Shown here in pieces: positions 34,161 to 44,385 of a stretch of 64,000 bases of DNA. Positions within the stretch are counted from its first letter, which is position 1; each line of letters starts with the position of its first letter. Both the position numbers and the translations under genes were made by a program. The notes below the pieces were generated by a model. The model had not been told where the DNA came from. It worked only from the letters and a program-made list of their open reading frames with translations, and ran no database searches. Origin of the DNA: Chamaea fasciata (lineage: Eukaryota; Chordata; Aves; Passeriformes; Sylviidae); contig JARCOQ010000017.1 in NCBI GenBank assembly GCA_029207755.1, forward strand, positions 1,674,001-1,738,000, written 5' to 3'.

Positions 34161-35127
34161 TATTGAGGAGTCAACATCACAATCTGTTTCTGACAAGTTC
34201 TTGCTGCAGCAAAGCAAGAGGCATTATGATAAGACAGCGGCGTGTTGTTTACCCTAATGCTCAGGCATTCCTGCAAAGGTGAGAGAGGTGTGATGCTTCA
34301 GGCAGTTAATAATGAATAATTGTCTGCAAATTTACATTGCAGGGGTTCAAAAAAAAAGCTTGTTTTTCTCTCTTTTTTTCTTTTTTTTTTTCCCCTTCCC
34401 AGCTCTCCAGCGTGATTTAAAAGCTGCTTCCACCTCAGCCAGGGGAGGGAGAGCTGCAAAGGACTAATGAGAGCAGCAGCACTTCTCCCTGCAAGACCAA
34501 ATCAAATTAGGGAGGAAATAATTTGGGCGAAATAAAAAACGTTTCTTTCCTCCAGCTGACAAATAGAACAAATTATGATTTTTTTTTTTCCCCCTCTCTT
34601 TTAAGAGTGGCAGAATAAGATTTGGCCATCTTATCTCAAACTTAAAGCCTTGCTTTGCTTAAGAACCTCTGAAAAGAGACTTTTCCACTTAGGAGTTCCT
34701 TCAAGAAGTGCTCCCCGCCGTCAATGGAGCAGAAAAGCCATCATTAACCTTGGATTTAATGTAGATTTATATATGGAGCTTTGGATGCCCTGGGAGAAAC
34801 TGTTTATTATTTATCTCTCATTTGTAAGAGTGCCAGCAAAGTGTGAGGAATTTTACAGCTGGATCTAAAGAAATAAAGAGGAGGATTTTCAGGGGAGAAA
34901 CAAGAGTCCCATCTCCAGCCTCTCCAGTGCCATTAACTGAACCTTGCAGCTGCATTTAATGGCAGAAAACAGGAGGGGAAGTTTCAAAAATACATAATAT
35001 TTATCCCCACCGTCACCTTCTGGAATATTTACAGTCTGAGGAGTCTCTGTCAAGAGTTTGACCAGTAGAAAAAAAACACTTCTGGAATAAAAATATTTTC
35101 CATTAATTGCTTTATTAATGCAATTAA
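34161..35127. other. AT-rich unique sequence with T-tracts
   Basis: T-tracts at 34372-34390 and 34579-34590. The frame at 34650-34868 (72 aa) has no recognisable domain. Several sub-blocks have the same composition as the candidate conserved elements. Confidence 0.35.
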
Positions 35128-35211
35128 CTATATCTATATCTATATCTATATCTATATCTATATCTATATCTATATCTATATCTATATCTATATCTATATC
35201 TATATCTATAT
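35128..35211. repeat. CTATAT hexanucleotide array, 14 copies
   Basis: 84 bp of essentially perfect CTATAT units, followed by about 130 bp of degenerate TATATA/AAATTA sequence to about 35340. It is likely length-variable. Confidence 0.95.
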
Positions 35212-35345
35212 ATATCTACATACAATTAATTATCTATATAAAATTAATCATATATAATATAAATATATCTATTTTATATATCTAATTACATAAAATTATG
35301 TATAAAATTATATATAAAATTATATATATATATAAATTTACTTCC

Positions 35346-35802
35346 ATTAACTTCCATTAAATTCTGTCATGTAAGTTTTTTGCACTGGGCTTTGTTGTTG
35401 TTACAAATACTGGTAAAATTAGAGTTTCTCTTGCTTTAGGAGTTACTCTGGGCCCTTCTGAAAAGAAAGCTCCAGCAATAAATTAGAAGGGGCCATTCAG
35501 TCACAAGGGATACACGAGAAGGTGCTATCAGATAAGCCTGGGACTAAGATAAAAAATAAAATAACAGTTTTAAAGTTGAGCTGCTTCTTGATAGAATCAC
35601 CAAAAAACAAGCAACAAGACAGCTCAGGAAATATGAGGAAAAAAAAAAAAAGTAAATATCCCGGTACGTTCACTCATTCCAATTTCATTGCAGTTGCTCA
35701 AATGTCAGCTCTTCACTGAGTCTCTCCAGCCCCCTCCCGAATCTCCAGCCGATGCAAAGCAGCAGAATCCCACAGGGATCCGCTCCAGATCTCCCCTCCA
35801 GA
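35346..35802. other. Unique noncoding spacer
   Basis: An A-run lies at 35639-35651. No gene signal is visible between the hexanucleotide and the 39-bp array. Confidence 0.45.
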
Positions 35803-36153
35803 CAGGATCAGCACTTCCACAGGGTTGGGAATGAGACTGGGAATGGATTTAGAACTTCCAGAGGGTTGGGAATGTGATGGGAGTGGATCGGCATTTCCAG
35901 AGGATTGGGAATGAGACTGGAACTGGATCAGCATTTCCAGAGGGTTGGGAATTGACTGGGAGTGGATCAGCACTTCCAGAGGGTTGGGAATTGACTGGGA
36001 GTGGATCAGCATTTCCAGAGGGTTGGGAATTGACTGGGAGTGAATCAGCATTTCCAGAGGGTTGGGAATGTGACTGGAACTGGATCAGCATTCCCAGAGG
36101 GTTGGGAATTGACTAGGACTGGATTTAGCATTCCCAGAGGGTTGGGAATCGGC
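35803..36153. repeat. 39-bp minisatellite
   Basis: About nine copies of a unit near 39 bp (TTCCAGAGGGTTGGGAATTG, then ACTGGGAGTGGATCAGCA). Copies differ at the bases after GGGAAT (GTGA, GAGA, TGA). The unit is divisible by three and gives repeated peptides on both strands. Confidence 0.94.
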
Positions 36154-36349
36154 CAGCAGTGGTTCTCCAGAGCCAGGATTCCCACCCTGTCTCTCCTGGC
36201 CGTGTTATTCCAGCAGGGAATCACGGAGGACAGAGGCCAGCAAAGCAGAGCAGCCCTGCTCAGCTCTCCCCAGCTCAGGGGGGAAGAGCAGGACTTGGCA
36301 GAGGCAGAAGTTCCCGGGGAACCAGGCACTAAATCTATCCCACAAATAT
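36154..36349. other. Short unique spacer
   Basis: GC-moderate DNA with no recognised feature. Confidence 0.4.
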
Positions 36350-36710
36350 CATAACTCCCTGACAGATCCAGCTATAATTAGATCATGACCTATGTCTGAT
36401 ATTAGAACTCAATTTGTAGAATTGATGTGCCATATGAGATAAAAAGAATTAAGGGGAATAATTAATTCCTATTAGGAAAAACAATATTAAACCATCTGCA
36501 AGGATGACTTCTCCATGTGCAAGCATCACACATATTGGCATAAAAAATGCCCAAACAACTTATTTATACTTTTATATATTAAAACACATGAAAGACACTT
36601 TGGGGGCCCAGATGCGAACTATTTTTAAAAATTTGCTTGTAAGAGCAGAACAATTTGAGTCTGTCCCTATATAAAATAGCTACCACATTATTTCCTAATA
36701 ATTCTGTTCA
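36350..36710. promoter_or_regulatory. Candidate conserved noncoding element
   Basis: Repeat-free AT-rich block with GCTATAATTAGATCATGACC, AATAATTAATTCC and GGAAAAACAATATT (SOX-like) words. No coding frame. Function is inferred. Confidence 0.33.
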
Positions 36711-37157
36711 GAAAAAAAAACCAAAACCAAAAAAACCCCAAAAAACCTTTCTCTTCTTCTAGAGAATCTAATTATTCAGTGACAGCAGTTGGCTGACTTG
36801 GGCACAACACAACATGTCAATTTTCAGTTGCTTACACAGTATCACAGAAACTGTTAGAAATTGTTTTGAAATCTGGCATACTTTGCAGTCATCCTAATTC
36901 CTCCAAGTGAGCCAAACCTGATTACATTTGGCTCACCCACAAAAGATCTGCAAGATGAGGAGAAGAACTCAAAAAGATGAGGAAAAAGACTCAAAAAAAA
37001 AAAAAAAAAGAATCAACAACATTTTTTCCTCCCTGCAGCTTTCAGCTCTTCTTGGTGCAGCAGCAATTCCCCATCTGCGTGAAACGGGATGGATTGGAGC
37101 TTGCTGAGCTAACCTCAAATCCCCAAACTTTTTTTTTTTGTTGTTTTTTAATTTTAG
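36711..37157. other. Noncoding sequence leading to exon-like segment
   Basis: A-tracts lie at 36713-36720 and 36993-37009. The end has a branch-point-like CTAAC at 37109-37113 and a T-rich tract ending in ATTTTAG at 37157. Confidence 0.4.
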
Positions 37158-37243
37158 AAATATTTATGTGGCACCTGCAGGAGGAGATTATAACGCCTTG
37201 GAGGAATTTAAGAGACTGAGGAGAGCTCATCACATCATTCCCG
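37158..37243 (+). other. Exon-like segment, unrecognised
   Basis: It is preceded by CTAAC (branch A about 46 bases upstream), a strong T-tract and ATTTTAG, and followed by the donor GTGAGG. The 86-bp segment is open in only one phase. That frame encodes 28 whole codons beginning NIYVAPAGGDY and ending RRAHHIIP, with one base left at each side. I do not recognise the peptide. It could be a coding exon of a long gene, a lncRNA exon, or a chance fit of splice signals. No partner exon was found. Confidence 0.2.
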
Positions 37244-37479
37244 GTGAGGGGCAGCTCCAATTTCTGCTCTGGTGGTGCAGGGACAGGAGCCAGGGGATGG
37301 CTGAGCTGTGTCAGGAAGGTTTTTAGTGGATGTTGGAGGGTGCTGGGCACTGCCCAGGGAATGGGCACATCCCCAGGGCTGCCAGGGATGCCTCAAGTTT
37401 CATCTCCCATGTGTTTCAGGTTCTGTGGTGCCCAGGGGTGCAGCTCTGAGCTCACAGTCAGTGTCACTCAGCTCTGCAC

Positions 37480-37853
37480 ACAGCAGGGACACAAAACAAA
37501 TCCTTCTCCTGCTGCACACCAAGGACAACTCTCAGCCCCAACAGCACAAACAAGGGTGGGCTGGAGGGAGGGACAAGCAGGATGGGACCTCACAGCCTGG
37601 AGCTGGAATTGGACAATTCAACCCCAAGATGCAAATGGACCAAAACTTATCAAAGTGTGAGACCTGGTGACCGTTTGTCCATTTTGTGTCCATTTTGTGA
37701 CCATTTTGTGCCCATTTTGGGTCCACCTTGGGTGTCGCCCTGGCCAGGCTCTTGTCCTGCCCAAGGTGGACCCTAAAGGCCTTTCAATAAATCTCTACTT
37801 TATTCTCCAGCTGTGTCCAATCTCTGCTCCAGCTCAGCCCTCCCAAGGCACCA
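37480..37853 (+). mobile_element. Solo-LTR-like element, copy 2
   Basis: Inverted relative of 14950-15345. In order it has AACAAGGGTGGGCTGG, a decayed TATA region (CTTATCAAAG), about five 10-11-bp CCATTTTGTG-type units (37674-37720), CTTGTCCTGCCCAAGG, a polyadenylation word AATAAA near 37786 and an end near CCCAAGGCACCA. This copy kept the polyadenylation signal but lost the TATA box, the reverse of copy 1. No internal genes. The left edge is uncertain. Confidence 0.6.
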
Positions 37854-38180
37854 CCAGAGCTCCAGGAGCTGCCAGGGACGCCCAGGGTGGGATTTTGGGG
37901 TCTTTGTTGCACTGGATGATCCCTGCGGGTCCCTCCCAGCTCAGGGTATTTCTGATGGGATAAATCCCCTCCTCCAGGAGGCAGTTACTAATTACACACT
38001 CATTAACTCTGCCGAAGGTCCCACCTGCAGCCCCCATGTCCAGCACCAGACCAAGCCCAGCACCCTCACCCTCCCCAGGGCTGGGATATATTTGGGATAA
38101 ACTAGCTTTGGAACGTGGCAAAGAGAGCAGGTAAAGCACTCCAGGTGTGAGCAGGGATGCCACGGCACAGGGCGCTGACT
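37854..38180. other. Unique noncoding spacer
   Basis: GC-moderate DNA between the LTR and the 21-bp array; frames on both strands lack domains. Confidence 0.4.
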
Positions 38181-38348
38181 TCCACTGGAATTCAGATGGA
38201 TTCCATCAGAATTCAGACGGATTCCATTAGAATTCAGACAAATTCCATCAGAATTCAGATGGATTCCACCAGAATTCATATTAATTCCATCATAATTCAG
38301 ACGGATTCCATCAGAATTCATATGAATTCCATGAGAATTCAGACGAAT
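38181..38348. repeat. 21-bp minisatellite with GAATTC core
   Basis: Eight units of 21 bp (TCCATCAGAATTCAGACGGA plus T), with a partial ninth to about 38360. GAATTC (EcoRI site) is kept in seven of eight units. Variation is concentrated in the last six bases (AGACGG, AGATGG, ATATTA, ATATGA). Confidence 0.95.
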
Positions 38349-38449
38349 TCTGAATTCAGGAGAGCCCTGCCCCTCTGCACAGGGGCTGCCCTGCTGCTCC
38401 AGCCCCCAGCGCTGCTCACTGCTCCCTCCAACTCTGCCTCTGATACCGA

Positions 38450-38830
38450 ATTAATTTGATGGCTTTCCTCTTGGATTGAGGCAGAAGGCATTTGTGTTTA
38501 TGACAAAACACTCGCACTTTTTTCAGCTGCCAAAAATACACGGCTCAGAGTGTAGAAGCACAGACCAAACCTCCCCTTTCTAATATCAGATAAAAAAGAA
38601 AAAGCTTTCTTATCTATAGCGCAAGGCCATTTAATTCAGCCTCTTTAAATTGCAACTCCAAGATTCTAAGAGTTTAGGGATTTTTTTTATTTATTTTCCT
38701 ATTGGATTCTTTATTAGATAGACCAATGGAAAAAAAATGTGAGGGCCATTATTCAAATGTTTGTGAGCCCTTTTAGCTAATGGCTTCCAATCTATAATTC
38801 TGCTCTTGTCAACAAGATAGTTCCTCAATC
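38450..38830. promoter_or_regulatory. Candidate conserved noncoding element
   Basis: Repeat-free AT-rich block with GGCCATTTAATTCAGCC, CTTATCTATAGCGC (GATA-like) and GGCCATTATTCAAATG words. No coding frame. Function is inferred. Confidence 0.33.
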
Positions 38831-39439
38831 ATATTGGGGCTGCATAACTCAGTTCTGCCCAAATCTTCCAGGACTCCACTCTGCAAAGCAAATAACGTTT
38901 CCCCGGGGAGGAAAACAACATCCTCACAACATCCAGGTCTCAGGTTCTCTCCACGTTTGCCTGATTTTTTTGGGGATGGAGACAGTTTTCTTGTAGGTGT
39001 GGCCCCGTTTCCAGAAAGCCGAGCCCCCCTCCACACACACAGAGTGAAATATTCCCAAGAGTGAAACTCCAGGGCTTCTGTGTTCTCTGAAATAAGACAA
39101 GGTTTTTTTACAGCAGGCTTTCAGAGGAAACTCTGTGCCTCATAAGCAGCTTAAAAGGTAAATAGTTGAAAAGTTGACTCACATTTCTCTCTCTGCAAAA
39201 GCCTCTCCCTTCCCGTGCTGCATTAGCGCAGGTGGGCCCTCACACAGAACACACCCATGAACCTCCTTTAAAAACGGTCATTCTCCAATTCAGGCAAAAC
39301 TCCCCTGGTTTCCCTTAAATCACCCACTAAAATGAACTCAAAGGAGCCAAGAAACCTCCCGGAATTAAATGGTGAAGCTGGATTTAATGTCCTCTTTGGG
39401 CATCACAGTCCAACCCAGGTGTGCAACAAACTCTGGATG
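38831..39439. other. Unique noncoding sequence
   Basis: No exon or repeat family is recognised before the CR1 end. Frames at 38809-39064 overlap on both strands. Confidence 0.45.
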
Positions 39440-39531
39440 CCACTCTTGGCTATAGTTTAGCTTTAGGTGGTCCTGTGAGGAGCAGGCAACGGGGCTCAAT
39501 CATCCAATTTGAGATATTCCGTGATTCTAAA
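39440..39531 (+). mobile_element. CR1 LINE 3' end
   Basis: Reads GTTTAGCTTTAGGTGGTCCT, then GTGAGGAGCAGGCAACGGGG, then CTCAATCATCC, then GATATTCCGTGATTCT, the sense order of an old CR1 3' end that ends in the ATTCTRTG-type tail. It is truncated and has no open frame. Confidence 0.75.
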
Positions 39532-39539
39532 CAGTTGCA

Positions 39540-39785
39540 AAAAAACCCAGATTGTGAGGTTTTTTTCTAATCTAATGCGGATTTTAATAAATATTAAATT
39601 AAATATTCTAAATATTGCACGTTAAATATTTCAACAAAGTATATTCATATATTCATATATTTGGATATCCATACATTTATCTATTTATATATTTAAATAA
39701 ATAAATAAATAAACAAAGATGTTTGCACGTATATGTATTTATATATTTTATATATTTATTAGAATAACAAATAATTAAAATCCAA
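39540..39785. repeat. AT-rich low-complexity DNA
   Basis: Tracts of ATTAAATAT, CATATATT and an AATA microsatellite (39691-39711). It directly follows the CR1 end. No function is visible. Confidence 0.8.
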
Positions 39786-40309
39786 GCAGAGCTCACGTTC
39801 CAGCACCACGTGTTCGTTTTCACAGCGGTCAAAAAAATTCTGAGATATTTCCCTGCGGAGCTATTTAGAATAAGGCCCGGCGAGTGCAAGCAGGTGAATT
39901 CCTGCACCGAAATGAGCTCCAGCTCACCGGGGTCGGGAAGGTGCCTTGAACCAACTTTAGAAAAACCTTAAAAACCCCACAACCCGCCCCCTCCCCCCCC
40001 AGCCTTACAAGGGGGGGATTTTTCCCAACACTTTTCTGGCTGCTGGAGGTTGCTGGAGAAGCAGAAGATGGAACAGCTCCAACCTTCCTGCAGCTGGAAG
40101 CTCTGCAGGCACTTCCCGAGGATTCCCGGGATGTTCCCGGTGCCTGTGCTGCCCACAGAGGACAGGAGATAACCCCGATGAAATTAAAATACCCTGAAAT
40201 TAAAACACCCTGGGTTTGCTGACCCCTCCTTCGCTCCGCTCTCGGAATCAGAGGTGGCAGCAGCCCCCGTTCTACCTGGAAAATATTAGCATAACCACGA
40301 GGAGAGCAA
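39786..40309. other. Unique noncoding sequence
   Basis: The 205-aa minus frame at 39865-40482 crosses this segment and part of the next block. It has no recognised domain and reads through both GC-rich and AT-rich DNA, so I treat it as chance, though it is the longest non-repetitive frame in this half. Confidence 0.4.
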
Positions 40310-40800
40310 AGACAAAAAACCCTCTCCTTAATACAGGTTGATGTGTGACTTTGCATAGCACTTTGAATGTTATTAAGTGTTTGAATTTCTTCCTGTGTCT
40401 TTTTAGCCTGGATGACTGTCTTTCTCTTTCGCTGACAGCCTCTGCAGGACCAAATTGACAGCTCTTTAAAGCAGTCTGACAAAAAGCAGCATTAATTAAG
40501 TCATTGCCGGACTGTAATTGTGTTAAGAAGTAAAAATCTAATATGAGAAAAGGTTAGTGAGTCCTCTCTCGTGTCAGATTTTCTACTCTCTATGAATATT
40601 AATGTCCTTAATGAAGACAATCTTTGCCTCATCAAGCCGTTGTTCTGCATTCAGGTGCCAAATCCCCGCGCCATTGATTTGTTTTTAAAGAACAAATATG
40701 TCAGGGGAGAGTGACTGTCCTGTTTCTTATCAACATCATAGAGGAGGCTTTTGTATTCCTGGAAAGAGTTTATAGATTTTGTGCGCCACGCACGAGCCGT
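40310..40800. promoter_or_regulatory. Candidate conserved noncoding element
   Basis: About 490 bp of repeat-free DNA with GCAGCATTAATTAAGTC, ATGAATATTAATGTCC and TTTTTAAAGAACAAATATG (SOX-like) words. It is one of the densest homeodomain-word blocks here. Function is inferred. Confidence 0.36.
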
Positions 40801-40814
40801 GCCTGTGATGGCAC

Positions 40815-41148
40815 AGGGAGGGAGGGAGGGAGGGAGGGAGGGATGTCGAGGTGAGGTAAACTACTCCAAGTAATTCGATAGAAGCCTCACATTTCATCAC
40901 GTTAGCTTTTTTTTTAATTTTTTTTTGTGTGTGTGTGTGTGTGTGTGTGTCTGTGCTAGCAGTACCCATCTATTAACGAGGTTATGATCAGCACTTTTAA
41001 TGATAAAATATGAATTATTTCCCCCCCCCCCCCGAAAGAATCCTGCAGTTTAAGCACCAAAAAATGAAGGATCTGGGTGATAAGGCGCTGATCATCATCT
41101 CCTGCTGATTATCACTCCCCTCCTCCTCCTCCTCCTCCTCCTCCTCCC
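40815..41148. repeat. Cluster of four short microsatellites
   Basis: GGGA x7 at 40815-40843 (possible G-quadruplex), TG x12 at 40926-40951, a C-run at 41021-41033 and CTC x9 at 41116-41147, separated by short AT-rich spacers. Confidence 0.93.
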
Positions 41149-41947
41149 GATCCAGCAGATAATGATGATGGTGCTGATGAATGATGATCTTTTTTAAATA
41201 GGTTGGAGGCCCTTAGGAGGCTGAGGAACAATGTCTGGTGCACTTCTCAGCCTTCCCTTGCTCAGCCCCCACCTCTCCTGCCGCCCCCAGAGCTCCTCTC
41301 GGCCCCAAAACCCTCCTGGGCACCCCCAGTTACTACAGCCTTACTCCTGCCTTGGGTTACAACTGCTGCCTCTACTCCAGCGAGCAGCACAGGCCTCTGA
41401 CACCTCAGCCTGCACCCAAACTCAAAGCTTTTCATCCTTTTCCTTCCGCCAGTGCTGGGATCTCTGGGAGAATCCTGCTGAGGGCATCAGAAGCCACTGG
41501 AATCTCTCCAGAGGGTGTATCCAAAAAGTTCCCGCCCCTCCTGAGAGCTGCGGGATAATTCATAACTCTGTTTTCCAAGCAGAAACCCTCCCAGCAGCTC
41601 CATTGGAAAGGAAATTGCTGGGGTGTTGTGTGTGTGTGTGTGTGTTTTGCCACGGAGAAGTCACAAAATCCTGAGCGAAACTCTTTCTTTTTCAGAGACA
41701 ATCTCAGCATATGTCGCGCTGACAGAACAACGCGAGGATTCTTCCAGGCAAAAATTAAACAGCTGAAGGTTTTTTGTTTTTTTTTTTTTTTTTTCTCTTT
41801 GAGATGGATTCTGTCTGCTAGCAGAGATGGATGGAATAAATGCTCAGTTATGACAGCACCAACACTTCCAGGGGGAGTCAAGTGGCAAAAGGAACAGGGG
41901 ACGTTTCTGGCCCATTGTCACTTTTACCTTTTTTTTTTTTTTCCCCC
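41149..41947. other. Unique noncoding sequence with T-tracts
   Basis: AAATAGGTTGGAGG near 41197-41210 is acceptor-like. T-tracts lie at 41768-41794 and 41929-41942, and a GT run lies at 41628-41644. Frames of up to 149 aa overlap on both strands and lack domains. Confidence 0.4.
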
Positions 41948-42290
41948 AGAATTGGGATTAAATGCTCCAGACAGTGTTTCTTGTTTGGACTCAGGTGTTT
42001 ATTAATTCTTACCTATGCTACAGTTTCTCACAAACTATGAGTTCTACAGCACTTCTAGCTAACAAGGTACAAACGGCCTCTATCTCCTTCTTTACAAGGC
42101 CTTTTGAGCGCAAACTGTCCAATTAAGAAATGACACCTAAATTATTTTTACTTTTAACCCAATAACCAACTAAAAATCTCCCCTTGGCACAGCCTTCCCT
42201 GATTGAGCTTTCCCATTGTCCAAAGCAGACGGACACCAGAGGACGTTTAGAAGAAACCCTACAGCAAAACCTTGCGACCTCAAAATTAAT
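41948..42290 (-). mobile_element. Solo-LTR-like element, second family
   Basis: Read on the minus strand it has a U3-like start near CTGTGCCAAGGGGAG, a middle AT-rich part, GAGAAACTGTAGCATAGGTA, then the polyadenylation word AATAAA (complement at 41998-42003) and a U5-like end CCAAACAAGAAACACTGTCT. The order and signals are those of avian retroviral LTRs, and the wording is familiar from passerine LTRs. No internal genes; edges are approximate. Confidence 0.5.
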
Positions 42291-42900
42291 TAATTTCATT
42301 TAAAAATCGACTAATTTTATTTCAAATCATTAAAGTAAAATCTTTTTCTGCACTATTTTTTTTTTTCCATCCTGCAGCCCTCGTTATCTTTAGCAACACA
42401 AAGGCTGTTGTCTCGCTCTTCTTCATGGTCATGCCCCAAAATTTGCTCCCGGTTTGTCTGACATGTCCCTCCCACCCCTGCCAGCACAGGAGACAGTGGT
42501 GCTAAAAGCACCACGGCTCAAATATCAACACATCAATTAAAACGGTGTGAACATTAATTACTTTCCTATCAATCAAAACGCACACACACAAATAAAATTA
42601 GTGACGTCCCAGGCTGTTACCTGTCTGTGGTAAAGAACTCTGGAGGGCTCAAAGCAGGCAAAAATAATCAGGGAAGCACTAATCATCTTTTTCGAGGGGG
42701 TTACCCTGTATTTGGACATTCCTTAACTGAAAAATCAAATATCTAAGATAGGTTTGCACTCATCCCATCCACATAAATCATAAATGATGAGGAGAATACT
42801 GGGCAATCAGCAAACACCCTTTTGATACCCTAAATTTATAGCTTAAATCAATGTATTTAGGCTAAATATTTTAATTTCAATATTTCACTTCAAAATGTTC
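42291..42900. promoter_or_regulatory. Candidate conserved noncoding elements
   Basis: AT-rich unique DNA. TGGTGCTAAAAGCACCA at 42499-42515 is a perfect dyad (TGGTGCT/AGCACCA around AAA). CATTAATTACTTTCCTATCA lies at about 42552-42571, and many AATTAA words are nearby. Function is inferred. Confidence 0.33.
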
Positions 42901-43552
42901 TTCTTGTAGTTACATATTTTGATACATAGACAGAATTTCCCTGTGTTGAAATTTCTCTGTTGAATTTCTCTGTTGTTGCCTTTGAAGAGCACCTGCCCAG
43001 CTCTGGTTGAAGGGTGCCTGCCCTACTTTCCTCCCTCTCCAAGCACCGAGTCCCCCGTGCACACACAGATCTGATATTTGGGGTTTTGTTCTCCACAGCC
43101 CCAGCTCTGAGGCAGCCTGGCAGATTAAGTTCAAGCTTTGTGAACACAAGAGAGATAATTCAGAGGCCTCTTATTACTTCTGATCTCTGAGCCGTGCAGG
43201 GATCACAGCTCCCGGACTGCATCTGTTCCCAAAATTCTCCAAACAAAACTTCTCTGCATAATCTGTTTTCTTGCTGTTATGGGGTGAGACGTGCAAAAAC
43301 AATATCTGTATAAAAATAATAATTAGAAAAAAAGTCTCCTAGAAGAACACAGCAACCTTCAGGTGATTAAAATAACCACTGACAAGATGAGAATCACGGG
43401 ATTTTTTCCAGTCCCTCATTCCCTGCGCACAAATGGTGGCCTTTAGTGGAGAATTACCAGAGGAACCATATGGGCCAGGAACGAGCTTAAAATATGGAAT
43501 TTTTTGCAGATGCAGCAGTTCATTCTGCAGTTGGGGAAGAATTTTTTTTCAT
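42901..43552. other. Unique noncoding sequence
   Basis: A short duplication of AATTTCTCTGTTG lies at 42949-42975. Frames at 42890-43149 lack domains. No gene is called. Confidence 0.45.
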
Positions 43553-43725
43553 GGAAAGGGTGCTCAGGGCTTGGGGCTGCCCAGGGAGGTTTGGAGTGCC
43601 CATCCCTGGAGGTGTCCCAGGAATTCCTGGAGGTGGCCCTCAGGCCTCCGGGATCGGGACATCAGGCACAGCTTGGACTCGGTGACCCTGGAGGTGTTCT
43701 CCATCCCAAATGATCCTGTGAACCA
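43553..43725 (+). mobile_element. CR1 LINE fragment
   Basis: Reads GGGCTGCCCAGGGAGGTTTG, then GAGTGCCCATCCCTGGAGGT, then GTCCCAGG, then CTTGGACTCGGTGACCCTGG and CCAAATGATCCTGTGAACC: the sense order of a CR1 3' region with insertions. It is decayed and noncoding, although frames of up to 108 aa cross it. Confidence 0.7.
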
Positions 43726-44167
43726 AGGTAGGAGGTGGGTTTGCACCCCAATAATCTAATTTTGACCTTGAAAGGTCACGGAGAGAAAAACATTCGCTAT
43801 TTCCTTCCCCACCAGCATTCACTTCTCTCTCTGTGAACTTCGCAATTTATTCTCTGGGTGTAAAATCTGCTGCAGCGCCAGAGCTGCTTCCCCGGATTTT
43901 TAAAATGTTTTTTTTAAGGGTGACGCACTTGCACAAGAGCTTTGTACCAAGAAAACTCAGGGCTGGGTGCCCTCAGTCCAGCTCCTGTATCCGTGTGGGA
44001 AAAGGGATAAAATCCAGCCCAGAGAGATCCCTCCAGGTGAAAGGAGAGAGCAGCAATTCCAGCTATAAATAGGGTTGGAGCCACGAGCCCAAGGAAATTA
44101 AGAGGTGTATAAATGAACCCTGCTGTAACACTGACCCAGGCTCCTTCTCTCCAATTAATTTAATTGA
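43726..44167. other. Unique noncoding spacer
   Basis: No exon, RNA gene or repeat family is recognised. Confidence 0.45.
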
Positions 44168-44385
44168 GAGTTTTGGTTTGCTTAGCACTTTTCGCCCATA
44201 GATCTAAAAGCACTTTATAAAGAAATGTAAATGTCAATATCCTCATTTTCCAGAGGAGGACGAAAGGGCACAGGGAACTTGTATGAATCACCCCAGGTCA
44301 GCCAGGAGGTGGCAAAGCCCCGGAATAGAAACCGGTTTGCTCACTGCGTCTGCTGTGCCCCGTCCCATCCAGCAGGAGCTGGGAA
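44168..44385 (-). mobile_element. MIR-like CORE-SINE remnant
   Basis: On the plus strand it follows the reverse complement of the amniote MIR/CORE-SINE layout: AAAAGCACTTTATAAAG, then CTCATTTTCCAGAGGAGG, then AAAGGGCACAGGGAACTTGT, then CCAGGTCAGCCAGGAGGTGG, then CAAAGCC...GGAATAGAAACC. The final TGTGCCCCGTCCCATCCAGC resembles the tRNA-derived head. Such old SINEs are shared by amniotes and are sometimes kept as regulatory DNA. Confidence 0.6.

Noticed and set aside
39865..40482. 205-aa minus frame
   Set aside because: No recognisable domain, no splice or promoter context, and it spans both a GC-rich and an AT-rich block. Chance is the simplest reading.
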